Source: Gorsachius magnificus
Taxonomy: Eukaryota > Chordata > Aves > Pelecaniformes > Ardeidae
Assembly (NCBI GenBank): GCA_034008185.1
Contig: CM067081.1
Span: 6,819,821-6,883,820, forward strand
Direction: 5' to 3'
DNA length: 64,000 bases
A program made the position numbers and the translations under genes. This document shows, in pieces, positions 1 through 12,265 of the stretch; position 1 is the stretch's first letter, and each line of letters starts with the position of its first letter. The notes beneath the pieces are model-generated. The model made no database searches. It had not been told where the DNA came from and saw only the letters and a list, made by a program, of their open reading frames with translations.

Positions 1-3000
1 CGGCAGTGGTGTTTCCTTGGGTGGGAAAGAAATGAGAATGGAGATATAACAAACATCAAGCCTGTTTAGCCACTTAGTTTTAATCCTATTATCTCTTCCA
101 CTTATTCTCCTCTGCTGCAAGATAACATTTCCTAGTAAAAATAATCCAAGCTGTAATTTCCTCTGTCATAGTAAGGATAACACAAGGTTTCTGCACTACT
201 TAAATGGCACTGAACCCCCATTTAAAAAAAAAAGCAGGTGGGACTTTGGTGGTGTAAAATCTTGTGCTGCAAGATTTGCTTCCACTTTACAAGAGATTAA
301 GTGAGCAGAACAGAATGATGTGCTATAAAGAAAATAGTTGTAAGGTGAAGGTGCCAAGTTAGGCCTGAGGAAGTTCTTGATTCAGCTCTTTGCCATCAGT
401 GTGCCCTAGGGGAAATCACCCGATTTCATCCTACATGCAAGTGGCACAGGGATGCAGGGTAATACTTTAAGAGGGCTTTACTCTTAGTAAAATAAACATG
501 CCTTTTTATTAAAGCCACTCTTTGAAGAGCTGTTTCAGGTCCAAACATTGCTGCCATGTACATATAAATGGACTATTATTTTTCTGATGTTTTTCCAAGC
601 AGATCTTTTCTTCAGAAATTTATGCTGCTTGCAGGTTGAACTTTAAATCTACAAGGCATCCCTGTGATTTCTCTGTGGAAAGTATCTGTTGATTTTCATC
701 ACATTACTCTTGCCCTTGAAAGTGGCCTGGTAAGAACTTTTGCTTGGGTCTCAGTACCCTCCAGTATGGTCCCTGCTGCTCCTTAGTTTCCCCTCTGTAA
801 AATGTATATTCTAAACACATTCTCCCAGCTTCAGTTAATCACATCTATGTGGACTGCAAATTCTTTAAGGCAAGATCTCTGCCTCTTACTCAACGATGGA
901 ACAGTGGTATGAAAGTGTTCCTAATTTTGGTTGACTTTGTGCCACTGGTACTTTAATAAAAATCATTAAAAAACCCCCAATATTTATTAAATTACTTTTG
1001 AACTCACAAGGCCAGACAATAAATGAGAGGGGAGCAGAGTAATAAAGAATGTGAGGGTAAACTAACAAGGTGGGATTCATTGTGAGATTCAACAATAACA
1101 CATCCCAGATACTGAATGGGACAGAGAAACTTAGAAAGTCCCAATGAGGGAATACATTTACTGAGGCTTGGTACAATCTGTTGATAAAGCATAGCAAGCA
1201 TAGATTCCATGTGCAACAGCACGTGAGGGCAAATAGATAAAAGGTCTTTCTGGTTGTCAGTGCAGCAACTGTAGCTGGACTACCAAAGGCATCCATAAGC
1301 AATTTATCAGAAAGATATTGGCAAAAATGGAGGGGATTCACAGAATAGCAGTTAAAATAATTAAAGGGCAGGAAGGATTGATTTGTTAGAAAAGGTTAAA
1401 AGAGCTAGCTATAACCTAGATAGCCATAGCTGTAGTAAGAGGGAATAGGATAGAATAAGAAGAAATTCAACTGCTTTTCATAGCTAATGTTGGTATGTTC
1501 TGCAGAATTTCAAAATAGGACACATATATTTTAAAACATCCATGCAGCACAGACAATAATGAGCCTTCATTGCCTGGGGGCTGAAAATGTTTCAGGGCTT
1601 AAGCTGTCTGTCTTGTTCCAAATCTGACAAGGGCCCCACACAGTGAAATCCTTTGGAGGTATTGATGTGGCCTCTTTCCTTTGCCAGCTACGTCCATTTG
1701 AAACCAATCAACACAGAGACCAGAAATGGATTTGTAGAGATTTGTAACAGGAATAATAAGCCTGATGCACTTGCAGTATGAATGCAAATGTGTGTCTATA
1801 TGTCTGGGCAATGAAGAAGCAGCAGAATAAACATTACAATTGTGTCCTGTACTGACAGCAAACATCATTCCCAAGGCACTGCTCCCAGGATGCTGTTCCC
1901 AGATGCCCAGCTGAGGAATGTGTTGTTGATGTGACTCCCACAAGGCTTTCCCTCTGATAAGAGCACAGCACAAATGATCTGTCCATGGAAAATATTGCAT
2001 CCCGATACCAGGAAGATGGCAACACAGTGGCCGTATATCACGTATGCCATTTCTTTACCTTTTAATCCAACAGGAAAACAGACACATATTTCAAATGAAC
2101 AAGGGAAAACAGACCATGAGCAGAAATCCTGACTAAGATTTATGGAGTCTGAAGCAAGCAAGATTCTTAAGCAAAGGCCCACCAACAGATAATGAGTAAA
2201 AAGGTCCCAGTCTCTTGTGAAGTTTTACCAAAAAGATCACTTCTTGCCACTGCAGGCCATTAGAACAAGGCACAACACAAGTGCCTCTAAATGTCTTCCT
2301 GCTGCTGAAATCCAGATGAGGAAATAGCAATGGCTGGTTGATGCTGCATATATTTCAATAAAACTAATGTGATGATCGATTCGTTATACAGCAAGATATA
2401 GCTGAATTATTAGCTTCAGTGGCATCTCTAGCTGTGATTTCAAGAGTCCACGCCAAGCAGTATTAGACTGATGTTTCTTTGACAAACACAAATAGAAAGA
2501 AACAAATACCCCTCACGAAATTCTAAATTATTCATACAAATTACCTCTGAGAAAAAGTTGTCCGATACATCAAAACGCAATATCCACAGCCTATACATTT
2601 AGCTCAGTGCACACCAAATCATACCAATTTTTCCGAAATAAAAATATAAATGCACAACGGTTTGTCCAGCCAGTTGTGTATATATTACTTCAGTTCATCT
2701 AGGTAAATACTATCCTCGGTATCCAACGTAGCTACCGGTCACTTCTGGTCAGAAGGTTAGGAGCAATATGCAGTCATTAAGTGCCACGTCACTGCTGTCT
2801 CTGCTGGCTTTTGAACTTAAAGTCAAGTCAGGTTTGCCTGGCTCAGTGCTTGGAAGTTGGTGATTCAGTGAATGACATTCTTCCTCCTGACCGTGAACTG
2901 GTGCCCTGCTCATGGTGAGAAAGAGTGCTTTGCTTCTGAAGGTGCCAGCTGTTGGACAAGCACAATACTGAGGTCCTGACCGTTTGCTCATTAAACATTC

Positions 3001-4550
3001 TGTAGTACTTCTTGCAAGGACATCTTCGAATGAACTCCTCCTGCTTGAAAATCCACATCTTTCCTAACCATATGTGTTTACAATTTCAGGTGGATGCAAC
3101 TGTCTTGCCCACTTTGTTCCCTAAAACTCCTGTGTAAAGCCTCTTAGATGATTGTACTGACAACTACAAGCTAAAGAGCAAAAACACAGCAGCAGGGAGT
3201 TTCATGACCTGTGTTCCCTGTGGATCACCACTATACCAATTATGCAGTCTTGCTACATTCAGATTATTAACTGGTGCACAGCAGCTGTGAGTGTGCTTCA
3301 TTTCACCGGTAGCGATGTATCCTACCCATTGTACTGTGCTCCAAAATCTGCAGTGTGAAAGTCACTACAGGACAGCAGTGCCTTTGAAGAGGCGTTATAA
3401 CTGTACTTCATTATTGCCCAAGTAAAGAGACTAATGACACAAAGCTTCATTAAAAAACTTCACTGGGTCTTTAAGTATCTTGCAGCTCTCAGCAAATTTA
3501 AGGTAAGACTTAGAGGTTATGATTTTACTAATAAGTACAGGGCCCTTTCTCTGGCTTCAAGGGCAAGTAGCATGGCACAGTCATCTACGCAGTGAACCTC
3601 TCTTCCACTCCAAAGCAGCATGGTCTCACCCCAGCTGCCTGATGCAAATAGCCCAGGCACTGTCTAGGAGATCGTTAGATTGCATGAGCCAAAACCACAG
3701 CAGGGATTCTGCAAAACATGGAACGGTATAGACAGGGATGGAGGGGTGTTTGAACCCATGCCTTGGCTTTCCATTTCAATTCTATAGACGAAACCTGACA
3801 AAGAGATGCCTGGTTTCCCGATGGGCTGTGCCTTGGGACTGTGTGTATGCTATAGGCTAAAAAGAATAACTCCAGGGAGCAGCCAGAAGATCCTGGGAGC
3901 TTTCAATTCACCAGCAATAGTCCTACAAGAAAAAAAACAACAGTCGATTCAGACTGAAACCAAATAGCATTAAAAGTTTAATTAAACTCAAAATTCCAGG
4001 TAACTAGAAATCATGGTTGACAACCAAATAGAATTTGATTCTTTTCCCTGCTAGGAAGAAGACAATATTAGCACTACCAATACCCTAAAGCTTGCAAATG
4101 AGTTTAATTCATGCAAAGAAACAACTTCCAGCTGAGATGTTTGACCTAGGTCAACGCAGGGAAAACTCCCATCAGTCTGCCTTCTAAATGAGAACCCTAC
4201 TTCAGGCTCAGCTGCAGTAATAATTCATAGCCTGTACAGTCAGTCCAGCCACCATGTGGAGTGGAAATTGCACAGCGGCTAAAGCTACCTAGTATAGACA
4301 GATGTATTAGCGTAACTCTTCTGCCAAGCCTTGATTGGCTCAGGTTGAAGTAAATGGTGACTTTAACCCTAAGAAACCCAGGAACATTAAGCGAAGATCT
4401 TTGATTACTCACTAAGTCATAGTTCTTCACCTGTAAGTGATGATTCAGGTAGCTAAAACCAGCAGTCTTTTATTTACAGGAGAAAAGGGAAACAGGAGGA
4501 TACAGGGGACAATACAAACAACTGGCTATTCCTTTTCCAACCAATCCTTA
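1..4550. other. anonymous intergenic or intronic sequence
   Basis: No exon, RNA gene or recognisable transposon was found. The sequence is AT-rich and of mixed complexity. Open frames of up to about 150 codons exist on the minus strand (for example 886-1341 and 1599-2000), but they overlap other open frames and show no domain, repeat or signal that I recognise. Several frames are open at once around 1600-2190, which points to low stop density rather than coding. An old repeat too decayed to see by eye cannot be excluded. Confidence 0.6.
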
Positions 4551-4642
4551 AATCATAGAATCATAGAATCGTCTAGGTTGGAAAAGACTTTTAAGATCAT
4601 CACGCCCAACCGTTAACCTAGCACTGCCATCCCACCACTAAA
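4551..4642 (-). mobile_element. CR1 LINE, 3' part of interrupted older copy
   Basis: This is the 3' terminus of a CR1 retrotransposon read on the minus strand. It starts with the octamer tail (AATCATAGAATCATAGAATC), followed by GGTTGGAAAAGACTTTTAAG and the segment ending CCACCACTAAA. The same series at 41352-41445 continues directly into CCATGTCCCTAAG. Here it stops at 4642, where a second CR1 has inserted, and the continuation is found at 5655. The piece carries 3' untranslated sequence only. Confidence 0.88.
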
Positions 4643-5654
4643 TCATAGAATCATAGAATCATAGAATGTTTTGGGTTGGAAGGGACCCCTAGAGGTCATC
4701 TAGTCCAACCCCCCTGCAGTGAGCAGGGACACCACTAACTAGATCAGGTTGCTCAGAGCCCCATCCAACCTGTCCTTGAATGTTCCAGGGATGGGGCCTC
4801 CACCACCTCTCTGGGCAACCTGTTCCAGTGTTTCACCACCCTCATTGTAAAGAATTTCTTCCTTATATCCAGTCTAAACCTACCCTGGTTTAGTTTAAAA
4901 CCATTACCCCTTGTCCTCTCACAGCTGGCCCTACTAAAAAGATTTTCCCCATCTTTCCTATAGGCCCCCTTTAGGTACTGAAAGGCCGTAATCAGGTCTC
5001 CCCACAGCCTTCTCTTCTCCAGGCTGAACAAGCCCAACTCCCTCAGCCTGTCCTCATAAGAGAGGTGCTCCAGCCCTCGGATCATTTTAGTAGCCCTCCT
5101 CTGGACCCGCTCCAATAGTTCCATGTCCTTCTTGTGCTGAGGGCTCCAGAGTTGGACACAATACTCCAGGTGAGGTCTCACCAGAGCAGAGTAGAGGGGC
5201 AGAATCCCCTCCCTCGACCTGCTGGCCACGCTTCTCCTGATGCAGCCCAGGGTACGGTTGGCCTTCTGGGCTGCCAGTGCACATTGCCGGCTCATGTCCA
5301 GCTTTTCATCCACCAGCACGCCAAGTCCCTCTCGGCAGGGCTGCTCTCGATCCTTTCTTCCCCCAGCCTGTATTGGTACTGGGGGTTACCCCGACCCAGG
5401 TGCATGACCTTGCACTTGGCCTTGTTGAACCTCATGAGGTTCACACAGGCCCACCTCTCCAGCCTGTCCAGGTCTCTCTGGATGACATCCCGTCCTTCTG
5501 GTGTGTCAACGGCACCACTCAGTTTGGTGTCATCCGCAAACTTGCTGAGGGTGCACTCAATCTCGCTGTCTAAGTCATTGATGAATATATTAAACAGCAC
5601 GGGTCCCAGTACGGACCCCTGAGGGACACCACTCGTCACCGGTCTCCATCTGGA
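4643..5654 (-). mobile_element. CR1 LINE, 5'-truncated copy nested in an older CR1
   Basis: This 1.0-kb minus-strand CR1 starts at its 3' tail with three TCATAGAA units, then GTTTTGGGTTGGAAGGGACC and CTGCAGTGAGCAGGGACACC. It runs back into reverse transcriptase sequence as far as GATGGAGACCGGTGACGAG at its 5' end. CR1s normally lose their 5' end by incomplete reverse transcription, and this copy lacks the 5'UTR, ORF1, endonuclease and the N-terminal half of the polymerase. It closely matches the copies at 8891-9609, 55028-55806 and 60518-61122, so all four belong to one subfamily. Both junctions with the older CR1 are clean. Confidence 0.93.
4753..5652 (-). pseudogene. CR1 ORF2 reverse transcriptase remnant (frameshifted)
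   Basis: This is the C-terminal half of the CR1 ORF2 polymerase, which copies the LINE RNA at the nicked target. The upstream frame (5292-5639 and a few codons beyond) holds the template-grip motif [11 protein letters not shown] and the catalytic FADD of the RT palm. The C-terminal part (4753-5319) includes [20 protein letters not shown] and the conserved LFSLEKRR segment. The two parts are in different frames because of an apparent 1-nt loss near 5320, judged against CACCAGTACCCCCAAG in the copy at 9561. A second 1-nt loss near 4785 changes the last residues. Endonuclease and the first RT motifs are absent through 5' truncation, so the copy is dead. The open plus-strand frames over the same DNA (5134-5622, 5277-5573) are shadows. 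Confidence 0.88.
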
Positions 5655-5762
5655 TCATGTCCCTAAGCACCTCATCTACCCTTCTTTTAAATACCTCCAG
5701 GGATGGGGGCTCAACCATCTCCCTGGGCAGCCCATTCCAGAGCCTGACAACCCTAATCTCTC
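5655..5762 (-). mobile_element. CR1 LINE, 5' part of interrupted older copy
   Basis: This resumes the CR1 broken at 4642: TCATGTCCCTAAGCACCTC, then CTTTTAAATACCTCCAGGGATG and CTGGGCAGCCCATTCCAGAG. In the intact relative at 41440-41545 these follow CCACCACTAAA directly. Similarity fades after about 5760, which is taken as the 5' truncation of the older element. With 4551-4642 it makes a copy of about 200 bp. Confidence 0.88.
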
Positions 5763-8700
5763 CTCTCAGACTTTTGGTGACTTAGTTGCTTCTCTTGATG
5801 AGACATTCAACTGTGTGCAATCTCCTCTATGGCCCATGCAGAGTTTGGTTTTGTCATATCTCTATCCTCTTCAATTTTGGTTCTCTTTTCCCCTCCTATC
5901 TGCAAAATATTTATTTCATTCACTTTTTTTTCTAATGCTACAGGTGGAATACTTCAGTAACAAAGATTTACCCAAAGGAGCTTTAAATGGCTGTCATAGC
6001 AGCCACGATTTGTCATAGCAACATCACCATGCACCTCATTCACATAAACAAGATTCTGCGGGGGGAAAGCAGGACAACTACAGTAATGCCTGCAGTAGTA
6101 CTATTTACTTTGGTTGGGATAAAACAATAATATTCTTACTTAGTATTGATCTAATTGATTTTCCTTTCTCTGCACAAGACTTTAAATTCTCTTTTTTTTT
6201 TTTTCTGACTGAAACACATTGAATTTATTGGCTGCTCCTGGAGGTATCCAGCAGACTCTTTCTTTCCATTACAGAGTTTCCAGACAAGCTTCTATGCCAC
6301 CATTGTCCATGGCAATTGTGAATGAGAAACCTGCCATCTCTCTTGCCCACAGAACTGAGCAGCAGCCATGTACTAGAAGGTCACTGCTAATGGTAAGACT
6401 TTGGAAGATCAAATCAAGTAATTGCTGGAAAGCTGATGAAATGTTATGTGGTGAAAAAGACCATTTTTAACACAAACACTTGCCCAAAGAAAGACATTTA
6501 CTCAAAAGTAGGAAACCAGAAGCAAAGCAGCAAGTTTGAGAAGTAGGATATTTTCTCAGACAATGCAAAAGAATTTTGAAGCATAGGGGAAAATAGATAT
6601 TTAAGTTCTTTTTATGTAATTCAAGAAGTCTCCAATGTAGGCACCTGCATCTGAGCTAGACTATACGCATCAGAGCCCAGAGTAGCTGGCTCAGAGGGAA
6701 ACATCCAGACTTTCCTGTGGTAAGAGAGAAAGATCCTGCCCTAAGACATTTTCTCCCGTATCCCACATGGATTCAGTTTCCACAGATATTTCCTGGATTC
6801 ATTTTATAATTTATGGGTGTTGACAATTAGAAGGGGTGAAAAATGGAACAGATCAGAAGAGTTTATTCTCGTCTCTGAAAGCTAGAACATCGAGTGAAAA
6901 TGAATAAAAATTTTGAAATAGCTGACTGAAATCCAAATATGTCACTATAAAATAAAATCTCAGTGCCACATGGGAGGGGTAGCTGTGTTGTCTCAAGCCT
7001 TCCCCCTCTTCTGTAGGCCAATCACCGTTACCAGACATCATCTTACATGATGTATTGCATTGTGGCCAAAATCCACTTCTCATTGTGAAAAAAACTGTGG
7101 TTAATCAAACCTCTGTTTTCTTTGGAAATCAGTTTTGACATAATTTCTTTTAACAGGCTCAGCTTATTCTCCCAAATCACTTGTCTTCTCTTGCTTACCA
7201 CCCCATGCCCACACCACAGGTCTTTCTCAAGCCTTCAACAATAATTAATGGCAGTGATTAACTGTCTCTGCAGTTCTGCAAAAATCCAGTAAAGTCATAT
7301 CCAGCCACTCTACACTGGGGAAGAAAGAAGATAGGCTGTGCAGCCCAGTGTCACCACCTGATACAACCTGCACACTGTCTCCAGTGAGTGGTTATGGGTG
7401 GGAGGGCTACAGACCCCTTTACCCAAAAAGCTTCCTCTCAGCCCTTTCCAGTGTAGTAGCTGGCAATAACAGAAGACTTAGAAAGCAAAATATTCTGGAA
7501 AATGAAAAAGTCAACTTGATATAAAAGAAAAGAAAGGGTTATCTTTCCTGAACACTCCCCAGCTAGCTTAGGATGTATAATTAAACATGAGGATGCAGCC
7601 CAATATTTCCTCTAGTAGAGCAGGGTACATGGCAGCTGAACAAGATTGCATTGCTGTGATTTGTACCTTACTGCCTTCATCCAGCAGGACCAGAAAACTA
7701 ACCATCCTTCATGGTTTAGCTACTCATCTGCTTCAAGGGTAATGCCGTGCATGATATATTTTTGCTACTTAGAGTCCAATTATCAGTGACAGAAGGAAAT
7801 CTTTTCAATTCTGCCAGGGCCGTTCTTATTGGTGTATGCACAGCCAAAGAAAAGTAGTCACTCTAGGGCAGCTCCACTCATTCCCCTGTTTGGGAAGCTG
7901 GTCCAAAGATAAAGGAGACAGCACCAAGGAAATGGCACAGCTCACTTTCTCCATTCCAGGAGTCCTTTCCTGCTTTTGACACCTACAGCTGTCAAAGACC
8001 ATTACATAGAGCTTATGATTCAGTAAAGCAAGCCCTGAACACACTATTTGGATTGACCTCCCTAAGAGAGACACACAGGAGGTGGCTTTTATTGCAGATC
8101 TCAGTAAAGTTTCAGCCTGTGATGGACTTCTAAGATAGCCAGTCCTGTCACACCTGAACTCTAACACAGAAAACTGAGCTACGGACTTTGGGCATCTTCA
8201 AGGATGCAGGGAGGACGTATATTTTGATTTAATAGGATTTAAGTGCTTCAACTGGAACTTGGGATGTAATTCCTTTGGGAGATACAGTCCTTAGTCCTTC
8301 CATGGCTCTGTTTTCAATCTTTTCTCAGACATGGGTCCCCTCAAACCTTAGACCAGACCATAAATCCATCTAGAATCCATGCACAGATGCCAGGTGCTGT
8401 TTGTCCAGCCTCCATCTCCCATTTTGGGTCTCTCCAGATTCTGGTCTCCTCCTACTCACTGGCTAGTCCAGCTTGAAGTTCACTAGCAAATCACCCACAT
8501 ACACCCAGACAGAGAAGAGAGCAAGGTCACACAGAAAATAGTTAGAAATAGTTCAATAAGAAGCTAGGACAGATTGCAGTGATCAGGACAATTTTGTTTC
8601 CCTTCTTACCAGACACAAAATTCTAGGTTTAATCTCTTCAAAGGTACGTTTGAGTGGCTCCATCAGTTGTCCAATGACCAGTGACTGGTCTTTGTTAGTG

Positions 8701-8890
8701 GCTTTATTACCTATGGTACAGTTTATATATCTGTGTGTTTAATTATGATTTTTTTCTGTACCTTGTTTTTGTCTTTTATGTTGAAGAGCTATTAACCAGA
8801 TGGCCTTAAAAACAGTTGCCATTAGAAATAACACATATGAGGAGACACTGAAATATTATCAATTATCTGTCTGTAATCCAATGACATCTT
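5763..8890. other. anonymous sequence
   Basis: I see no gene or recognisable repeat in this interval. It holds a run of about 14 T near 6191 and scattered short open frames without recognisable domains, the longest on the minus strand at 7826-8167 (113 codons). Composition is like that of the surrounding intergenic DNA. Confidence 0.55.
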
Positions 8891-9609
8891 CACAGAACCA
8901 CAGAACCACAGAATCACAGAATGTTTTGGGCTGGAAGGGACCCCTAGAGGTCCAAACCCCCTGCAGTGAGCAGGGACACCACTAACTAGATCAGGTTGCT
9001 CAGAGCCCCATCCAACCTGGCCTTGTATGTTCCCAGGGATGGGGCCTCCACCACCTCTCTGGGCAACCTGTTCCAGTGTTTCACCACCCTCATTGTAAAG
9101 AATTTCTTCCTTATATCTAGTCTAAACCTACCCTGGTTTAGGTTAAAACCATTACCCCTTGTCCTGTCACAGCTGGCCCTACTAAAGATTTTCCCCATCT
9201 TTCCTATAGGCCCCCTTTAGGTACTGAAAGGCCGCAATCAGGTCTCCCCGCAGCCTTCTCTTCTCCAGACTGAACAACCCCAACTCCCTCAGCCTGGCCT
9301 CACAGGAGAGGTGCTCCAGCCCTCGGATCATTTTAGTAGCCCTCCTCTGGACCCGCTCCAACAGTTCCATGTCCTTCTTGTGCTGAGGGCTCCAGAGCTG
9401 GATGCAGGGCTCCAGGTGAGGTCTTACCAGAGCAGAGTAGAGGGGCAGAATCCCCTCCCTCGACCTGCTGGCCACGCTTCTCCTGATGCAGCCCAGAATA
9501 CGGCTGGCCTTCTGGGCCGCCAGCACACATTGCCGGCTCATGTCCAGCTTTTCATCCACCAGTACCCCCAAGTCCCTCTCGGCAGGGCTGCTCTTGATCC
9601 TTTCTTCCC
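8891..9609 (-). mobile_element. CR1 LINE, 5'-truncated copy with RT remnant
   Basis: This minus-strand CR1 is of the same subfamily as the nested copy at 4643-5654. Its 3' tail has four octamers, changed from the usual TCATAGAA to CACAGAAC/CACAGAAT. It continues through GGGCTGGAAGGGACCCC and CTGCAGTGAGCAGGGACACC into the C-terminal part of ORF2 ([27 protein letters not shown]). Homology ends at TTTCTTCCC near 9609, so the FADD region is missing. A 2-nt loss near 9184 (ACTAAAGATT against ACTAAAAAGATT) splits the frame into 8986-9198 and 9182-9628. The last few codons of the second frame lie in flanking DNA. Confidence 0.92.
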
Positions 9610-9984
9610 ACTTTCCACTCTCCCTCATGTAATCTCTAAATGTTGCACAACTAGCACACTACAGCTGACAGCTGCGAGAGATCTCACAAGCTACCTCCCT
9701 GATCATGACCTAAATAGAGACATGTCAAATACCCATTCAAATGTGATTAAGACATTCCTAAATCATGATAGACAGTAGGAGGAAAAGAAGGAAATCTGAG
9801 TATGCAAAGATGAAACCTGACAACAGCAGTTAGTATCTGTATTGTAAAAGAACTATTGCAATGACTCTGTTTTGCTTTTTTTTTTGATATGTTACATGGA
9901 ATACATGGTGGATGTTATCTGTGGTTGCTTCTGGTCTTTATAATGCCTATTTTTCAGGAGTATGTTTATGTGTTTGTGCATGCA

Positions 9985-10003
9985 TGTGTGTGTGTGTGTG
10001 TGT
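9985..10003. repeat. (TG)n microsatellite
   Basis: About nine consecutive TG dinucleotides follow TGCATGCA. It is short and likely polymorphic. No other role is apparent. Confidence 0.9.
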
Positions 10004-11447
10004 AGAACAGTTTTGGAGCCAAGCATCCTAGAAAGATTGCAATGATAAACCCTGACAGAAACATAACCAGCTCTGTTGAGTGAGCTGCTTTGCCCTAGAT
10101 TTGCTGTTTCAGGCCTGCAAGCAAAGTTTTACAGAGGCCACACTAAAATAATGTCATTCTTCTTTTTTTAAAAATTATTTAGAAAGAGGAAGCTTGAAGG
10201 GATGTCAAGTCTGCATGGAAGCAAAACATTAGCAATCATATCAAGAGGAATATATCAGGAGAGGATTAATAATTATGCCTGAGTTTACTGTGTCTGGAAA
10301 TGAGATACTGCATCCAAATAGGGTAATCTTAGCAGGTGAGATTCTGATTTCAGATATTCTGATACAAATTAAGATGACTGACTTCAATTAAGATAAATTT
10401 GCATAAATTAAATCAAAATAGAATAAAAATATTAACTCCTGTGTAATGACATCTGAGACCCAGTACAAGGATCAGATATTTAAAGATTTGCCCATTGCTT
10501 CAGAGATTCCCCTTCTAAGAAATGAAGATTCCTCTGGGTTTTTTAACAGGAAGAGTTAAGTCTGGAAATCAGAATTAAATGTGTAGGTCTTTTACTCTGG
10601 CCTCATTTGAGGAGGCCTAAGATCCTTGTCACATAGACAAAGATGTTTTCATGTCCTTTGAACCAGTAGTCATGGTTCAGTGCACTATCAGCTCCACACT
10701 GCTATGATCTGTGTCAACCCCCTTTTCAGCTAAGTCCTAAGACCTCAGTCCTAGTTCAGTGATGAACCCGTGTAGTGGGGCATCAGATTGTTCAAGCAAT
10801 AATGGTGTTATATAGGATTCTGGGAATTTAATACTACAGAAGCCTAGAAGAAATCCAAAGCTACCAATCTAGCAGTGTCTCAAGCACTATAGCTCTTCTG
10901 TGAGTCCGGAGCTTCTGAACACATGGTCAAAGTCCCATGAAGAGACAATCACACTAGTCAGTAATTAAGTCAACATTCAGGCCTGTAATGACCCACAGAA
11001 CCTGAGAAGAAATAATTCTTTTCCAGCATGACAGAGTTAATGTGTTATTAGCAGTTGGAATACTAGAAAAACATAATTTTCTAACCTATTCTCATTATTA
11101 TTTCTCTCACAAATATTTTTGCTTCAGCTGACAATTTTACTGATGTTAAGTTGGTATTTTCTTATAAATCATTAGTAAAGATTCTGTATTGCACTAAGAA
11201 GGGAGCAGATTCTTTGAGATCCCACTTTATGCAGCAAATCATGCTATTTCCCCATTTATAATAACATTTTGAAATATCTCCAGTGAAGGTCTGAGCATGC
11301 AGTGCAGCAGCACAGATCTCCAAATTCAAAAATTAATGTGCCATGTTAGGAGATGCCTGATAAAGCTGCAATGATATTGCAGTAATAAATATGACAGGTC
11401 ATGGATACCAAGATTATCTGGAAGGCAAAACATAGCCAGCACATTAT

Positions 11448-11452
11448 CTAGT
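11448..11452 (+). repeat. target-site duplication, left copy (CTAGT)
   Basis: CTAGT abuts the TG of the LTR and is repeated exactly after its terminal CA at 12266-12270. This fixes the ends of the insertion. Confidence 0.85.
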
Positions 11453-12265
11453 TGTATTGGGTTTGCATGGCAAGGTTTTGGTAGCAGGGGTCTACAGGGG
11501 TGGCTTTTGTGAGTAGCTGCCAGAAGCTTCCCCCATGTCCAATAGAGCCAATGCCAGCTGGATCCAAGATGGACCCACTGCTGGCCAAGGCTGAGCCCAT
11601 CAGCAACAGTGGTAGCATCTCTGGGATAACATAGTTAAGAAGGAGGAGAAAAAAAGGGGGAAAAAAACTGCGCAGAACAACAGCAGAGGGAGAGAGGAGA
11701 GAGAATATGTGAGAGGAACAGCTCTGTAGACACCAAAGTCAGTGAAGAAGGAGGGGGAGTTTGTGAAGAACTGCAGCCCAAGGGGAGGACCCACGTTGAA
11801 GAAGTTCATGGAGGACTGTCTGCCATGGGAGGGACCCCAGGCTGGAGCAGGGACAGAGTGTGAGGAGTCCTCCCACTAAGGAGGAAGGAACGGCAGAGAC
11901 AGCGTGTGATGAACTGACCCCAACCCTCATTCCCCATCCCCCTGTGCTGCTCGGGGCAGGGAGGAGTTAGGGAAATTGGGAACAAATTCAAGCCCAGGAA
12001 GAAGTGAGGGGTGGGGGGAAGGTGCTTTAAGATTTGGTTGTATTTCTTACTACCCTACTCTGATTTAATTGGCAATAAATTAAACTAATTTCCCCAAGCT
12101 GAATCTGTTTTGCCCATGATGGTAATTGGTGAGTGATCTCCCTGTCCTTACCTCGACCCATGAGCCTTTCACCATGTTTTTTCTCTCTCCTGTCCAGCTG
12201 AGGAGGGGGCGTGATAGATGGGCTTTTGTGGGCACCTGGTGTTCAGACAGGGTCAACCTACCACA
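11453..12265 (+). mobile_element. solo LTR of an avian endogenous retrovirus, with 5-bp TSD
   Basis: The 813-bp element begins TGTATTGGGTTTGCATGG and ends GGTCAACCTACCACA, the usual TG...CA termini. It is flanked on both sides by CTAGT (11448-11452 and 12266-12270), a perfect 5-bp target-site duplication. An AATAAA at 12074-12079 followed by a GT-rich U5-like end gives the plus orientation. A weak TATA-like stretch (GGATAACATAGTTAAG) lies near 11631. The middle has GA-rich sequence and imperfect repeats of the type GGGACCC-ACGCTGGAGCAG. I recognise the termini and the GTGATAGA...GGGCACCTGG end as a widespread avian LTR. A 5-bp duplication fits ERVL-like integrases, but class is inferred. No gag, pol or env sequence flanks it, so it is a solo LTR left by LTR-LTR recombination. 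Confidence 0.88.
12074..12079 (+). promoter_or_regulatory. LTR polyadenylation signal AATAAA
   Basis: The hexamer lies in GGCAATAAATTAAAC, about 190 bp before the LTR end. That fits the R/U5 boundary of a retroviral LTR and supports plus orientation. Activity is not shown. Confidence 0.55.

Larger units (their letters stand above)
9610..11452. other. anonymous sequence with one microsatellite
   Basis: There is no gene here that I can support. Apart from a (TG)n run at about 9985-10003 the interval is ordinary AT-rich sequence, and no open frame looks coding. Confidence 0.55.

Noticed and set aside
886..1341. 151-codon minus-strand open frame with hydrophobic stretches
   Set aside because: It has no recognisable domain, overlaps another open frame at 1004-1222, and its hydrophobicity follows from AT-rich composition.
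4641..4670. Short direct repeats resembling a CRISPR-like or minisatellite array
   Set aside because: These are the TCATAGAA octamer tails that end CR1 elements, adjacent to CR1 3'UTR in each case.
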